Origin: Anopheles merus
Taxonomy: Eukaryota; Arthropoda; Insecta; Diptera; Culicidae
Assembly (NCBI RefSeq): GCF_017562075.2
Contig: NC_054082.1
Coordinates: 40,470,442 to 40,534,441, forward strand
DNA: 64,000 nt
Reading direction: 5' to 3'
Both the position numbers and the translations under genes were made by a program. The notes under the pieces were generated by a model. The model was not told the origin of the DNA. It searched no databases and saw only the letters and a program-made list of their open reading frames with translations. This document shows positions 13,101 to 26,100 of this stretch, one piece after another. The first letter of the stretch is position 1. Each line of letters starts with the position of its first letter.

Positions 13101-14045
13101 AAGCTGGTGATTATTAACATTCATTTCACCAGTGCACGGGGCGGCGTACATGTGCATTGTCCTTAACGCGTCGGCATAATGTTGTGGCGCTGTAACCCCA
13201 TTCTCCCCATTTCCCAGCTACAGCTCATTGGACACCATGATTTTATTGTTATGTAGGGATGTTTGTTCCCTCGGCGAGTTCAATCACCAAACATGGTCTC
13301 CAGATTGTCGGGCTATGCTGCGAAAACATGTCGCAACGGCACTGGCCGACCGCATCGGAATGGGAGCAAATAATTGAATTAAATTCTAGGCCTTCATTTA
13401 AAATCAGCACACACCGACAGCAACGGTGGGGCAGGAAGGAGGTGGTATGGGTTAAGGGAAGAGCATAAATGGTTTAATATTGCAATGCTGTAAGTGTCGG
13501 ATAGCAATGCGTGCGGAACATATAAATACTTTTATTTTCACACATAACTATGTTTACAGATTGTGAGGGATGGTCGATTGTTAGTTCTTCACTTTAAAAG
13601 ATGAATATATTCCTACATTGCTCTATCCGGACATCCAAATCCGAGAATTTACTGCATGCTGTCAAAGAAGTATATACGAAAAGTAATACAAAAAAATTGT
13701 ATTTTTCTGCAGTGGATGATTGGTAGTGTCAGCTTCAAGTGGGATTAACTTCCCTAATTATTACTCCGAAGTTTTTCGTAACTTTTCCAATCTTTGGCAT
13801 TGTTATGCTCATTAACTCTGGATAAGCTCAATTGACTTTGTCAGATCAAAAACGTTTTTAGTGACACATTAAAGCCTCTTAAATGAACTATATCAGAGTT
13901 AGTTAACCTTTTTGTTCCAACATGTATCGAGGCTTAGAAGTTTTACGCTCAACTCTTTGTTATGCAAATGCAAACACGTATGTCAAATCAATTAATTTAT
14001 CCAAGACAACAAAAGTTGTAGATTGTTAAACTAACGTGTATATTA

Positions 14046-14116
<71 letters not shown>

Positions 14117-17100
14117 CAAATGTATGTGAAGAGTGTAATATGTATGTACGGATCAATTTACAGTCTCTGCGAGACCGTATTTGACTCGCGAATTGTATTT
14201 TGGAGACCCCTGGTACACAAAATGGGACAAACTTTTTCAATAATTGTTTCTGATACTAGTATTGAATACTGGATTTAGTGATGTGCTCTCTGGAGTGCAC
14301 CCACGACTTCGATCCGATTCCGACTCCAGTAAAATGGGAATCACTAGTTCCACCCGGAGTCAGTGTCATCCAGAGTCGTTCAGATAGTCCGGAGTCGTCT
14401 GGAGTAGGAGTGCTTTGATCCCCCAAATGTGCTTGTGATCAGTCATTTCATTTTTTTCTGGACAACTTTGGACGACTCCGGGCGACTACGAACGACTCTG
14501 GCCGAATTCAGACGACTACGATTTCGGGCTATTCCGGACGACTCCGACACCGGACGACTCCCACACCGGGCGACTCCGGACGACTACGAAGGACTCCGGA
14601 CGACTCTGAAGGACCCTGGACGACTCCGAATAATGCTGAAAAGATGTACATTCTGGAGTCGGATCCGTAATTTTCGGAATCGGATCGGAATACACTCCCG
14701 ATTTTTACCAACTTTGTCCTATCCATTTTTTGGTAGAAATTCCAACATTTTATATTATAAGATACTATTCTGAACTGGTTGCCCAAGGAAAATGACTACC
14801 TTAAATATATTTTGTTTTGGCAGCATACATTTATTTATGTGTCAGTAGGACCATAAAGCGAAAAACAGTCGTGTAATTAACAATTGTTTCAAGAAATAGG
14901 TCCTACTGACCGAACACCACTGATAAAAATAGTTACACGAAAAACCACAACATTGAGCAGCAATGTATCTATTTAATACGTCCATCAATCGTTTCAATGG
15001 GTTCGTGTTAAAAGCCAAACACACAGACACACACACACCTCCCTCACATCGTACTCCAAGTAACCTCCTAATACTGGCCGTTTATAGCTCCACCAACAGA
15101 CTACTGTACTTCCCCAAGCTTTTTTCTTTCATGCAAGCTACATTGAAAAAGACAAATGACGCTAACGATTAGAACGATCGATTGCAGTTTAGCGAAGGTT
15201 TCATAATTACCCGCCGGCTGGTTGCTTTGAAGGGATAATTAAAGAAGCACGATTTACTGCGCACGAATGGAGGAGAGTGTTGTTTTATCCAGCGTCCAAT
15301 TATTGCTGGATGCATCTTACATATAAACCTGTGTTTGCTCGTTCGTTTGTCTATCTACTTAGAATTCAACAAAACGTTTCCAGCGATAGGAAGCCTAAAC
15401 ATTTTTCCAATATTTTTGAAGAACTATACACCTTTTTCTGGATGGTCCAGAGACTCTCATTTTGCAATTCTCCCTTTTGTCCAAAAGCTCCTACATCTCC
15501 GCCCTATTTAAACGAATTTTTCAACAAAGCCAAACCGAGTTGCATCCTTCTCCGTGCCAGACGAAGAATGTCCTTTCGAGTGGGTGTGGAAGAGGAGCAT
15601 AAGTATTAGAGCACGGTGCATTGCCCGAAATGCCGAACGAAGCGCATGCATGTCTGGTAGTGAAGTTCCTCGGTGCCTTTGCCGTTGACCGAAATCGATT
15701 ACAGCGACGCCGGGCAAAACTTGTGATCAAATGATGCCATTCGGTGCATCGTAGCTGAGTCGCGTGATAACAGCGCCAAGTAGAGGAAGGATAGCAAACG
15801 CAAGCACACAGATGCAATGGTATTGTGGGAGTGTATGTGTGTGTGCTTGTTTGTGCAATGCTCGAAGGAATTTCTTCCCATCGTCTCGCATTCATCTTCC
15901 AAGCTTTGCCAGACGTCTGGCAAAGTTCGACGCAGCTTAACCTCCTGCCGGTTCTTTCCGGCCGGCTCGCTGCCCCACCGTGCAGCAGCGCGCGTTCTTC
16001 TTTCGTAATTTCACCCACAATGAATTCGTTTCCTATTGCAAGGATAATGCTGGTACACGCTTTCTTTATCGCGCTGTTCCCTTTCTGTCTGGCCTGATGA
16101 CGTAAAGAGCGACCGGAGTAAACGACCAGACGGAACCTAACACGGGGCCAAAAGATCATTATTCCGGAAGAAGCACACGACAGCATCCTTGCCTTCTGTT
16201 GGTGGTAGCTGTACCGACAGTGCTCGCGCGTTGTTGTTCGCCATGTTTGCAGCGTTTCCACGTTCATGTTCGTGCGCGGACACCTTGTTTTTCTTTTTCT
16301 TTTGCCATTTTCCTTGTTCCTTTTTTTCCTCGTTTGCCGATAAAAGGTGATTTTCGCTTCTGGTTCGCAAGCAAGAAGCAGCGAGCTTGCTGCAAGTCAA
16401 ACGAAGTCATGGGAAGCGTTTGGCATTTGTGCACACTTTTCCCGGAGTGTGCATCTGGATAGTAACCGGTAACCGGTGCAAAAAAAATGATAATTGAACG
16501 GGTAAAATGGGGTAAAGCGAGAGAGAGTGCATTTTCTACCGTGCTGCTGGTAATGGAATTTTAGCAAGACTTTGTGTCTGGTTTGCTCCATTAATTCGCT
16601 GTTTTTGATTGTGTTGAAATATTCAAACCAGCTTTCTGGATTCCAAATTAGATGCATATCCTATTAAAATCTTGTCCAAAAAGGAGCCATTCTAAAAACG
16701 AAGAAACACTGACCTACCACAACTCGAATCTTATAGTGTCTGCGAACAAGAAAAAAAACGAGTGTCTCGAAGAAACTTCCCCCCCTCTGTCCATCGCATT
16801 TTCTACTCCACTTCCACAAGATTGAAGCTTTTTTTTTTCAAACAAAAGCACAATCAAAAGTCCTTCGAGTGGAAGTTTAACTATTAAAGTTGTTGTTGTT
16901 GTTTCACTCCCCATCGACAACGTGCCCTGAAGCAGCTATCCAGCTACGGAACGTAAATGGCAGGGTGGAAAGGTGTGGATGGCAAGCTTCCATGAAACGA
17001 GTGGCGACAATTTCCACACTTCCGTTGTTTGGAGTTTTCCTGCTTCCAGTGCTTCGTGTTATCGTGCACACTGCAACACCGGAAAGGAATTGCATCCTGC

Positions 17101-20100
17101 AAGAAGCAAGCTCTGCACATTGAAACCGAACGATGCCGCTTACTACGGCGAACGGCACAAAGAAAAAAAAACAAAGAGGAGAGAAAAAGAGTTTCGAAAA
17201 TGTTTCTTTTGTTCGGTAGGTGATCGGAACGGATTTGTTTTAGATGTGAACATACACACATACACAGATAGCAAAATATCAGAGGCGAACGAAGGAAAAG
17301 CTTGTTAAAGGGAACGAATGCTTTATGGAATGGTGTAGAAACAATACAACACCCACTAGGGAAGTACCATTTTCAATCGAATTTTTCAGAGAAGTATCTC
17401 CTGACTTCTATTGGTTTTGTGGTATCGAACACAACAGGGGAGGAAAATGATTCACAGATACTTCCTCGAAAGCAGAGCATAATTCTATCGACCTTACCAG
17501 TTGCCAGCCAGCCAGACAGTTGCTCTGTTTGCACAAGCTCTTAATCAAGCTACGAGTTTCCATTACATCGCTCTCGGATAGGATCAGGGGGTTGTTGTAA
17601 GTGATTGCAAGTGACACGATAACGTGCCAGAAGAAATAACATTCACAAACAGTGGTGGAATGTACTAATAAAGGCAAAGCTCTATTGCAGTAGAGAATCA
17701 ATTTTTGCTCTTGCAACAAACGACGGTGACACGAAACGTTATCGTAATGCATCTTTTCGAGCACGGACACACGGAGTAGAAGAGATCCGGTGTTCCGGCG
17801 GGTTCCGGTTTGGCGAGTTTGTTCGCCGACTTAGCCGGATTGGTAGGGTTCGGTGAGCCATAGCCAATGGAATGCAGATTGCAATGTAATCTTGACATCG
17901 TGGCCCACCGCAACGCAATCTGTGTCGTGTGCCATTTTAGAAGGCCGGATCGTGTTTTGCATCGTTTTAATGCCATCATTTAATTAGTTTGCCTCGAATA
18001 TTTCTGAACGAATAACAACAAAAAGCAAGCCAAAATACATCAGCAACATCATTTAATGCGTCATCGCGGGGACGAGAATGCAGAAGCTTAATACGTCTTC
18101 CTGTCGAGGGTGAGTTGGACTTCTTGCACCATGATTCGAACTGATCCGGCCAGAAAAGCAACTACCATCCAATTACGATGAGTAAGCGTCGGAAGAAAAT
18201 TACCAACATTGATCGACCGAGCGTGATTCACCCGGTTAAACCTTACGTGCCGATTCGAATGACATATACCGGCTGGTGTTTTGGATGACTGTGTTTTGGA
18301 TTGTGCCAATGTTTCCGGTTTGTTCCAAACATAGTGAACATGGATAATAAACATGGAACTCTATTACATAAAAATCATTGCTTTCGAAATCACTCACTTT
18401 TCTTTACAAAAGGTAGCCGGTTAAGCCGGTCTCGTAGTACAGTCGTCAACTCGTACGACTTAACAACATGCCCGTCATGGGTTAGATCCCCAAATAGACC
18501 GTGTGGCCATACGTAAGATTGACTATCCTGCTATGGGGGGAAATCAATTAGTCACTGAAAGCCAAAGCCCACAAGTGGTACAGGCAGGCCTTGACCGACA
18601 ACGGTTGTTGAGCCAAAGAAGAAGAAGAAGAAGAAAAGGGTGTGCTATAATTCTCGGTGATTGGATGACAATTATGTAGCTAACACAACGGATGAAATCA
18701 AAGTTTCTGAGTCATTAACAGGACAAAACAGCGATATGAAATAATTGTGGGTTAAACTTGTACCGTGTTGCTGGTATAAACAAACGTTCCTTCCTTAAAC
18801 AGCACGAAGGAAGGTGAATGGAGAAGTTTCATAAAAATAAACCCCAAACAGTAGGACATAATGAAGATAAACGATACCCTAGAGATGTTTAGAGTTGTTT
18901 GAAGATGCAGTTCCAGAAGGAATGGTGGTGCGTTTGGTGAGTTTTGCACAACAATTTGCAACAATTTGCATAAATCATTAATTACACCTTGCTTGTGAGC
19001 ATTCTAAAGGACACACTCTACACCGTATATCACATAACAAGAAATGCATTCAACCGAACAATAATGTGTAGTTCGAAAAGTTTTTCCTTCAACTTTTCTC
19101 ATGCTGTAATAAGCACGAGGTGTTGAGGTACAATTGGGTATAATTAACCACTGTGGAAGGTTTGCATAAAAAGTAACTAAAAAGAGCATACTAGTTGAGA
19201 GCTGAAATAGATGGATTTTGATATTCTGTAAATAGATACCGTGAAGGTGAACATAAAATATATTGCATACTACACTCAGCATTAATTCTGCAAAAATAAA
19301 CAGCAAACGAGTCGCTGAGTGATGATGAGCTAATTTATACACCATTTCTGCTCCTTCCTAAAGCATTCAGCCAGCACCAGCCAGAAAGGGCCCAATGCAT
19401 TCGGCAAAAGATTTCTGTTCACATGCAACAAACTTTCCAACGACTACCGTTCTGCCCTTCTCGAGTTCTTGTGCATAAACGTTCTTTCACAACGCGTAAA
19501 GGTTGGTAGTTGGTGAACCCTCTTCTACACCAGCTCTATGTTGCAGGAGCCAGCGTGTTGCTGAGCTTCGTGGCAGGTAGGATTCACGTTGACGCATAAT
19601 GCAAACTTTATGGTTACTTCCGTGAAATAAAACACCAACACCGGGAGGGCAGAATAATATTGTGCCCACCAAGTTTGGTCTACAGTCGTAAAAATCGAAA
19701 CTTTACAGCACAGACCAGCAAGTGGTGGGACAGCAGTGGGAGGGAGGAACTTTTCCTATTAAATTGCTCATAACACCGATATGGAAGTGTGATGGGACAA
19801 GGAAGGGGTTTAAAAACGTATTTACATAATAAACTTTACTACGGCAAGCCTTCTATTTGCTTAAGGAAAGGGTTTGGTTAGCTTTTATAAAGTTATTACA
19901 TACGATTCGATGTTCTGACCCTCTGATATATTTCCCTTTTTGATAAGAAATGTGTATGATAGAGTTTGTTGATATCTTCTTATAAACAATCTGCATTTTT
20001 TTTAAATTTGTATAACTTACCTTACTACTGTAATATAATTTGTCTCAATCTAGCGCGGTCTTGTCCTACTTTTGCACAAATACATTCATTCTACACTAGT

Positions 20101-23100
20101 CTCACATACAGCAGCATCAGTAATTTACCGGTTTTTTTTCTACTGCTAACGATAACCAATTCAGTTCAACCTCATTTTCCTATGCTTTTGATGCATTTCG
20201 CCTGTACAAAACATAACGCTAAAAATTCAAGCTCCAAAACTCGTATCCGTGCCCCGCTTGCACGCACAACTTGGGCGTCATTACTTATCGTCTCTCGCAT
20301 TAGAAATGATATACAGGAGGAACCATGGCAGCGTGCACTAGCTTATACGTATATTCCAGCAGTCTGCTCAGTTGACTTCCAGCAATCCAGCCCCAGGAAT
20401 TGATTTGGCATTAACATCGGCCGTCACGGAAGGCCGCCACGATAGCCTTTCCTGTAAGGGCAATGCTAGCTGAATCCAGTTCTTTTGTAACCTGTCCTGG
20501 CCTGGCCTGAATGCACCAAAACGTAGCGGTACATCACCAGCAGGACGGTGGGCGCGCGGACAAGAGTGACACTGCAGCACATGCAATAGCGTAGAACTGG
20601 TTTATGAGAAAATCAAAAGCAAAAAAAAAACGCACACAGAGACGTTTGCATCGGAAATGGGCTGCATCCAGGCAGCGGGTTGTTGTCCATCCACTGCACT
20701 GACCTGCCTCACGCGCAATCTGCTGGTGCAAGGTGAAGATCAAAGCCACCGGATTGATTGTCCCGTCTGCCCTCCCAATCAGGGTTGAGTACACAATCTC
20801 TCTCTATCTCTCTCTCTCTCCGAACAGTGACCGGTTCTTTGGTTGTACGGGACATAGCAGTGATCCCTGGCGGCGCTTCTGCTGTCGGTGCTGCTGGAAT
20901 GGAATATTCGGGTCAACTAATCTGCAATTCCATTGGCCATCGGGATTGGATTTTCATTTCCACTACAAGTACCCAAGGAGATGGCACAGAAACTGTAAGG
21001 TTTCATTTTTTTATTTGTAGTACTCTTCATCATTTACCACCTGTCCTGACGCATAATGTAGTAAAATAAAGACAGGTATAAGAAATCCATCCAATTTGTT
21101 CATAAATTAGTTACGTGTGATTTAATTATCTGCTTCAGATGGGACGATGGACGGAACAGTTTTAACCTTTCAATGACTTCATCACAAGGTTTAATCGCTT
21201 TATTGCGCAATGAATGAATTGTATATTCCTTACCCTAATGTTTCTAACCCTAAAAAGCGTGTCGTGTTACACTAAATTGGCGTCATAATAATTTTCCTCA
21301 ATTAAACCTGCCTCTTCTACCTTAAAAGGGGAACAAGTGCAGCTTCTTATTTCATGGATCAATGAAATGTCCAGTGCGTGTGGATAAACAACCAGCCCCA
21401 AAGAGGCTGTTTATCGTTTATCCTGGAGATAATTTATGTCATAAAAAAAATCTAACCCCAAGTCATGCCCGTGTGTTGGTCACAGTCGAGTAGAAACTCA
21501 TTTCACAGCCGAATTATCCAACTGGAAGAGCAATCGAGTGGCGAAATTTATGTAGCGCGCCGAAGGCTAAGGAGTAACCGATGGGGCCCGGGTATGGTTG
21601 GTATGGATGGAAAATTTGTCAAAACCAGATGCTTCAAGCCCTGTGGAGAAACTGTACCGAAGCTCAGTTAGACAGAGAGAGGAGAGAGAGAAGAGAGAGA
21701 GAGAGAAGAGAGATAGGAGAGAGAGAGAAAGGGAGAGAAGAGCGAGAGAAAGCGAAAAGCTGCGCTGAATATCAGGCTCACACAGTTTTCCTTTCCCATC
21801 CTGCTCATTCTTCTGGAAGATGATGCTCCTCACGGTAGCTGATTGCCATAAACGAAAGAAAAACCAAACCATTTAAAAGCGCGTCGGTGGTTCTTGCCTA
21901 CCCATCTTCCTCCTGCGAGGTGCTACTGCCTTGGTGTGCAAGCGAATAATTGAATAAAATTGACTAAATTGATCGGTGGGTAGAGCTGATGGAATCAGCA
22001 GATGCGGCGATAACGAAGAAGCGACAGCGAACCGTCAGGTCGGTGGTTAATTTGTGAGGCCCCGGGTGGGTTTGGGTGAATGATTAAATCATCTCAACCC
22101 TCACCACCTTCATTGCGGCTTCAATTTTCCACTCATCTTACCCTCAACCGTCGGCGAATCTTTCATCAACCGCCAGCGGTAATTTATAGTTTGCCTTACT
22201 TTGCTTGCGGTGGTCTCGTGTTTGTTTAATTTTTGGCCAGACAGCACCCAGCACCACACGTCAAATGTCACCGAAGTGACGATGGGTTACTGTGGGAGAG
22301 GCGAGAACCGATTGTGGCGAGTGTTTGGTTTTGTATACCATTTTGGGGCCATTTTCGCTCACAACTCACAACGTACTTCACATCCGACATAGTGCAGGCG
22401 GCACGTTTTCACACTTTTCCCGCTCCGCCGTTTTGCTGCTGCTATGAATTTCACCCAAGCGCAATCGAAGCGGAAAAGTGGTCTTGGCGTGGCGGCTTCC
22501 GGCACGTGGAAGGTGGCATGTAATGTTACGTTTTTAATTAAGTGGTCGAATTAAACAACCATTACTGTGACCATTATTCGCCGGAGCACTTATCACGCGA
22601 ACGGTTTAAACGATACGCGTCTGCTGTGTGTTATCTATTGCTGTCCATCGACCCAGTGACCGTACAATAAATGCAGGCCCGGTGCGAAGTGAGGTGGGTG
22701 GGTGAGAAAAATGCAGCGTCTTTTCACACGCTGCCGTCGGCGATTTTTTTTCATCGTGCGCCCAGCTGAGCATTGCTGCTTCTGTTGTTGTAGGGCTCAA
22801 TTTATTCGATACGCTGCTACGACCAGCGTGGGAGAATTTTGCTTGATTATGAGTGCAGGTGTAATCAAAGCTACCGAATAATGGCTGGTGAAAATAGCAC
22901 AATAAATGGTACAAACATATTCATTACACGACAACATGAGCGTGATTAGGGGCTTTGGACAATTTGTAGGACACGATCGAGTTGTTTGCTACCAGCAGCG
23001 ATCGTATCCATGCTTTAACTGGTTGAATTAATGCCGTGTAAAATTGTTGATTCTAATGATTGTAGGAGGCATCAAAATGCAATTTTCATGAACAATTAAT

Positions 23101-26100
23101 TTGTTAATTTTAAATTTAAATATTTAAGATTGTTTGTAAAAAATGTCATACCTAAAACTGATTTTTTCAATTATTCCTTCTATTAGAATTTTGATATTTT
23201 CTTCATTTTCAGTTCATACAAAACCTTGATCATAATTTCGAGTAGAACACATGTAGTCTAACGGTAATTCTTAAAAAAACTAAAAACATTCTTCATTAAA
23301 AAGCACTTTTCATTATTAAATTGATGTTAGTTTATTACGAATAAATATGATGCTCTGTTGTTCCCACTTTAAATATGTAGAAAAAATAGGATAAAACGTT
23401 TCGTCAACGAGTGTTTAGTTAAGTAGGGCTTACTATCGCCTACATTTACAAAAACCAGATCCACTCAAGAGCACACAATACATGCGCCGAAGAATAGAGG
23501 GTTTTTTTTTCAGAGCAAAAGAATAGACCGAAACGCTCATTTGAATCAACAATCACCCTTAGTGTTATGATCAAATCATCTTTAAGAAAGAGTAGAAAAA
23601 ACCAACCAACCCACCGCTCAACTATAAAAAAAAAAGAAAACGGAACGAAAATCATTCATTTTCCTACCACACCCTTTCTTCTCGTAAAATGCACCTTTTC
23701 ATGTTGACTGACTGTTCCGATTAGCTGGCGCATTACTGTGCCCAGACCGCGCCTCTGCTGCTCCCGACTGCGGTTGAGACCGGAAAATCTGGAAACAACG
23801 TCTGGGGCCAATTTATTTGATCTTACTCGATAACGATGACGAAAGATTGGTGCCCTTTTTCCTCGGCGTTGCTCTAATTTTGAACACTGCTATTAAAAGC
23901 AGGGCAGCAGCGTTCAGATGCAGCCGAACTGTGGTGTGTTTTAGTAGCATCTGGTTTTTCCAGCTGTCAGACGCCGAACACGTAAAGTACGAGCGGGTGA
24001 AGCTGTTTTTAGATTGTTGTTTCTTTTATAATCGGGGTATTTTTTTGTTTTTCTTACGTCAATTTGATATGTGCCCTAGTTTAGGGCGCAAATGGAAAAT
24101 CCATCTTTTACCAATAGCTACCTCAATATAATTTCTCTTTTTTAATCGCTCGAAGTTCCCTTTTTTACATTTCATTTTATGCAATTTGTTGTTGAAATTT
24201 TATTCAACCTTTTACCTGCATTGCAAATCAAGTTTTGTAGCAAATGAAACAAAGTTCGACCATCTCAAGCCTCCCCTCGGTTGATCAGTTACGACGGGGA
24301 TGTACAGCAAAATGGCGTTCGAACGGTATTTCCCGCACGGTCAACGGAGTGTCCACTAAAATCCAATTAATATCAATTCCGTGATAATTGATGGCAATTG
24401 TTGTTCTGGAGCATTCCGTCTCGACCGTGCTCCTGCTAAGCGTGCTTTCCCAACGTCTGTGGTTCGCAGAACTCTCTCTCTCTCTCTCTCTCACTCTCTC
24501 GGTCCCGTTGGAATCGGTCGAAGAATTGGCTGTCGGTTTGTTTTTGTTTTTTTTCGGGGAACTTATCGCATAAAGGTTGTACACCATCAATGGAATGGAA
24601 TGTGGAGATGCTGCTGGGCGACGAGCAACAGTCGCGCACGATGATGTACACGCAAATGGAAATGAATGGTACGTTTTGCCCATCCTGAGAGTTGGCAATG
24701 TTTCTTCATTTGCGTCAGACGTGGCAAAGAACATGGTGTACGTTCAGCGAGAAAGCGAAGGCACAAATTGTATCAATTAGGTTTTAAATAGCACGAAGTA
24801 CACGAAGAAAAAAATATCGTAAAATAAATAAACACACAAATAAGGCAAACGTTTTGTGTTTTTTTTTCTTCAAATATCTTTAAAATATACCAACACACAC
24901 TCACGACACGAGCTCACAAATAGCTACTTCAGCCTAAAAGGATTTGCTACACGCCCTTAGCTCTATCTTCTCATCTCTTGCCTAAGTGCTCTTTTATCAG
25001 CGAAGTACCATTACGCTGCTGGTGGAGGTGGTCATATTTTCCAGCGAAACATGCAGCCATATCGACCAACACCACCAGCACTCGACACAGCTGACATCGG
25101 CATCGGTTCTTCGGAATGCCGGGGTAGGCTCCGAACGAGTGACGTTTGTGCCAACTCGATGGCGTTGGTGTGGCTGGCACTCTTTGCCGCGGGTAATTCG
25201 GTTGATTACATTGGCATTAGGCTGGCGGCTGGCAGCTTCCGAGAATCCATTTGGTGCGCTGCACAAAGCCCTTCTTTGAGGTATCATCTATTTTTGGGGG
25301 TAATTGGCTATCATTGGGAAAGCCATTTGACCGGCCAAATAGATAGGTAACATTAGGCAGCTCGAGTGGGAAGTGTGGCAAAGCAAAGTGATAGGGTTAA
25401 ACCGGGAAGGAAGCGATCGTACGGAGCAGAATGACAATGGCAAACTGGAGTATAACAACGGAACGTTATACAGGTTCAAGATACATCAAATGAATTGGTT
25501 TATGTTCATCATAAACTGAGCTGAGTGGGGATAAAATAACATTTAATCCAAAATAAACATTATTTAAAAAAAATGTACTTTTAAATGATGTCTTAAGAAA
25601 ATCACAACTTAGTAGACGTGCTTTCTACAATATGCGTATTTTATTTGGCTTAGTGTCTTAGTACATATGTTTAATATACGATTCCAAATACAGTGAAATC
25701 TCTCTAAGGTGAATCTTCAAGGTGGACCGTCAGCTTAGAGAGATATTCACGTTGAGAGATTTCACTGTAACACACCTTAGTCATTGGTTGGAGAATTTAT
25801 TAACAAATTCCTAAGATCATACATGGTTTGAACATAACGGTTAAGCCGATGAAGCTTGTTGTGACGAATGATAAGGACATAGTTTTTTCCTAATTAGATT
25901 TGGCATTAGTGCTAAATTTAATAATTTTCAACCCACAAGATATCCCAGAAAGACCTCAAAGATTAGTCGCCAAAAATGCTCGTTTTTCTATCTTCATTTT
26001 CGCTGCTGCACACAATAATTATTGCATCAGCCGGAACCGGACTTTCTATCGTGAGTGAGTGTGTTTTTTTTTGTTTTCGTATTGCCAACTAACACGTGTT

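Noticed and set aside
15521..16267. 248-codon minus-strand frame in the large intron
   Set aside because: No domain, poor codon pattern, crosses the perfect palindrome and a simple-repeat-like stretch; treated as chance.
18421..18500. Possible tRNA gene (A and B boxes present)
   Set aside because: The boxes belong to the tRNA-derived head of the SINE; no cloverleaf with an anticodon arm can be completed.
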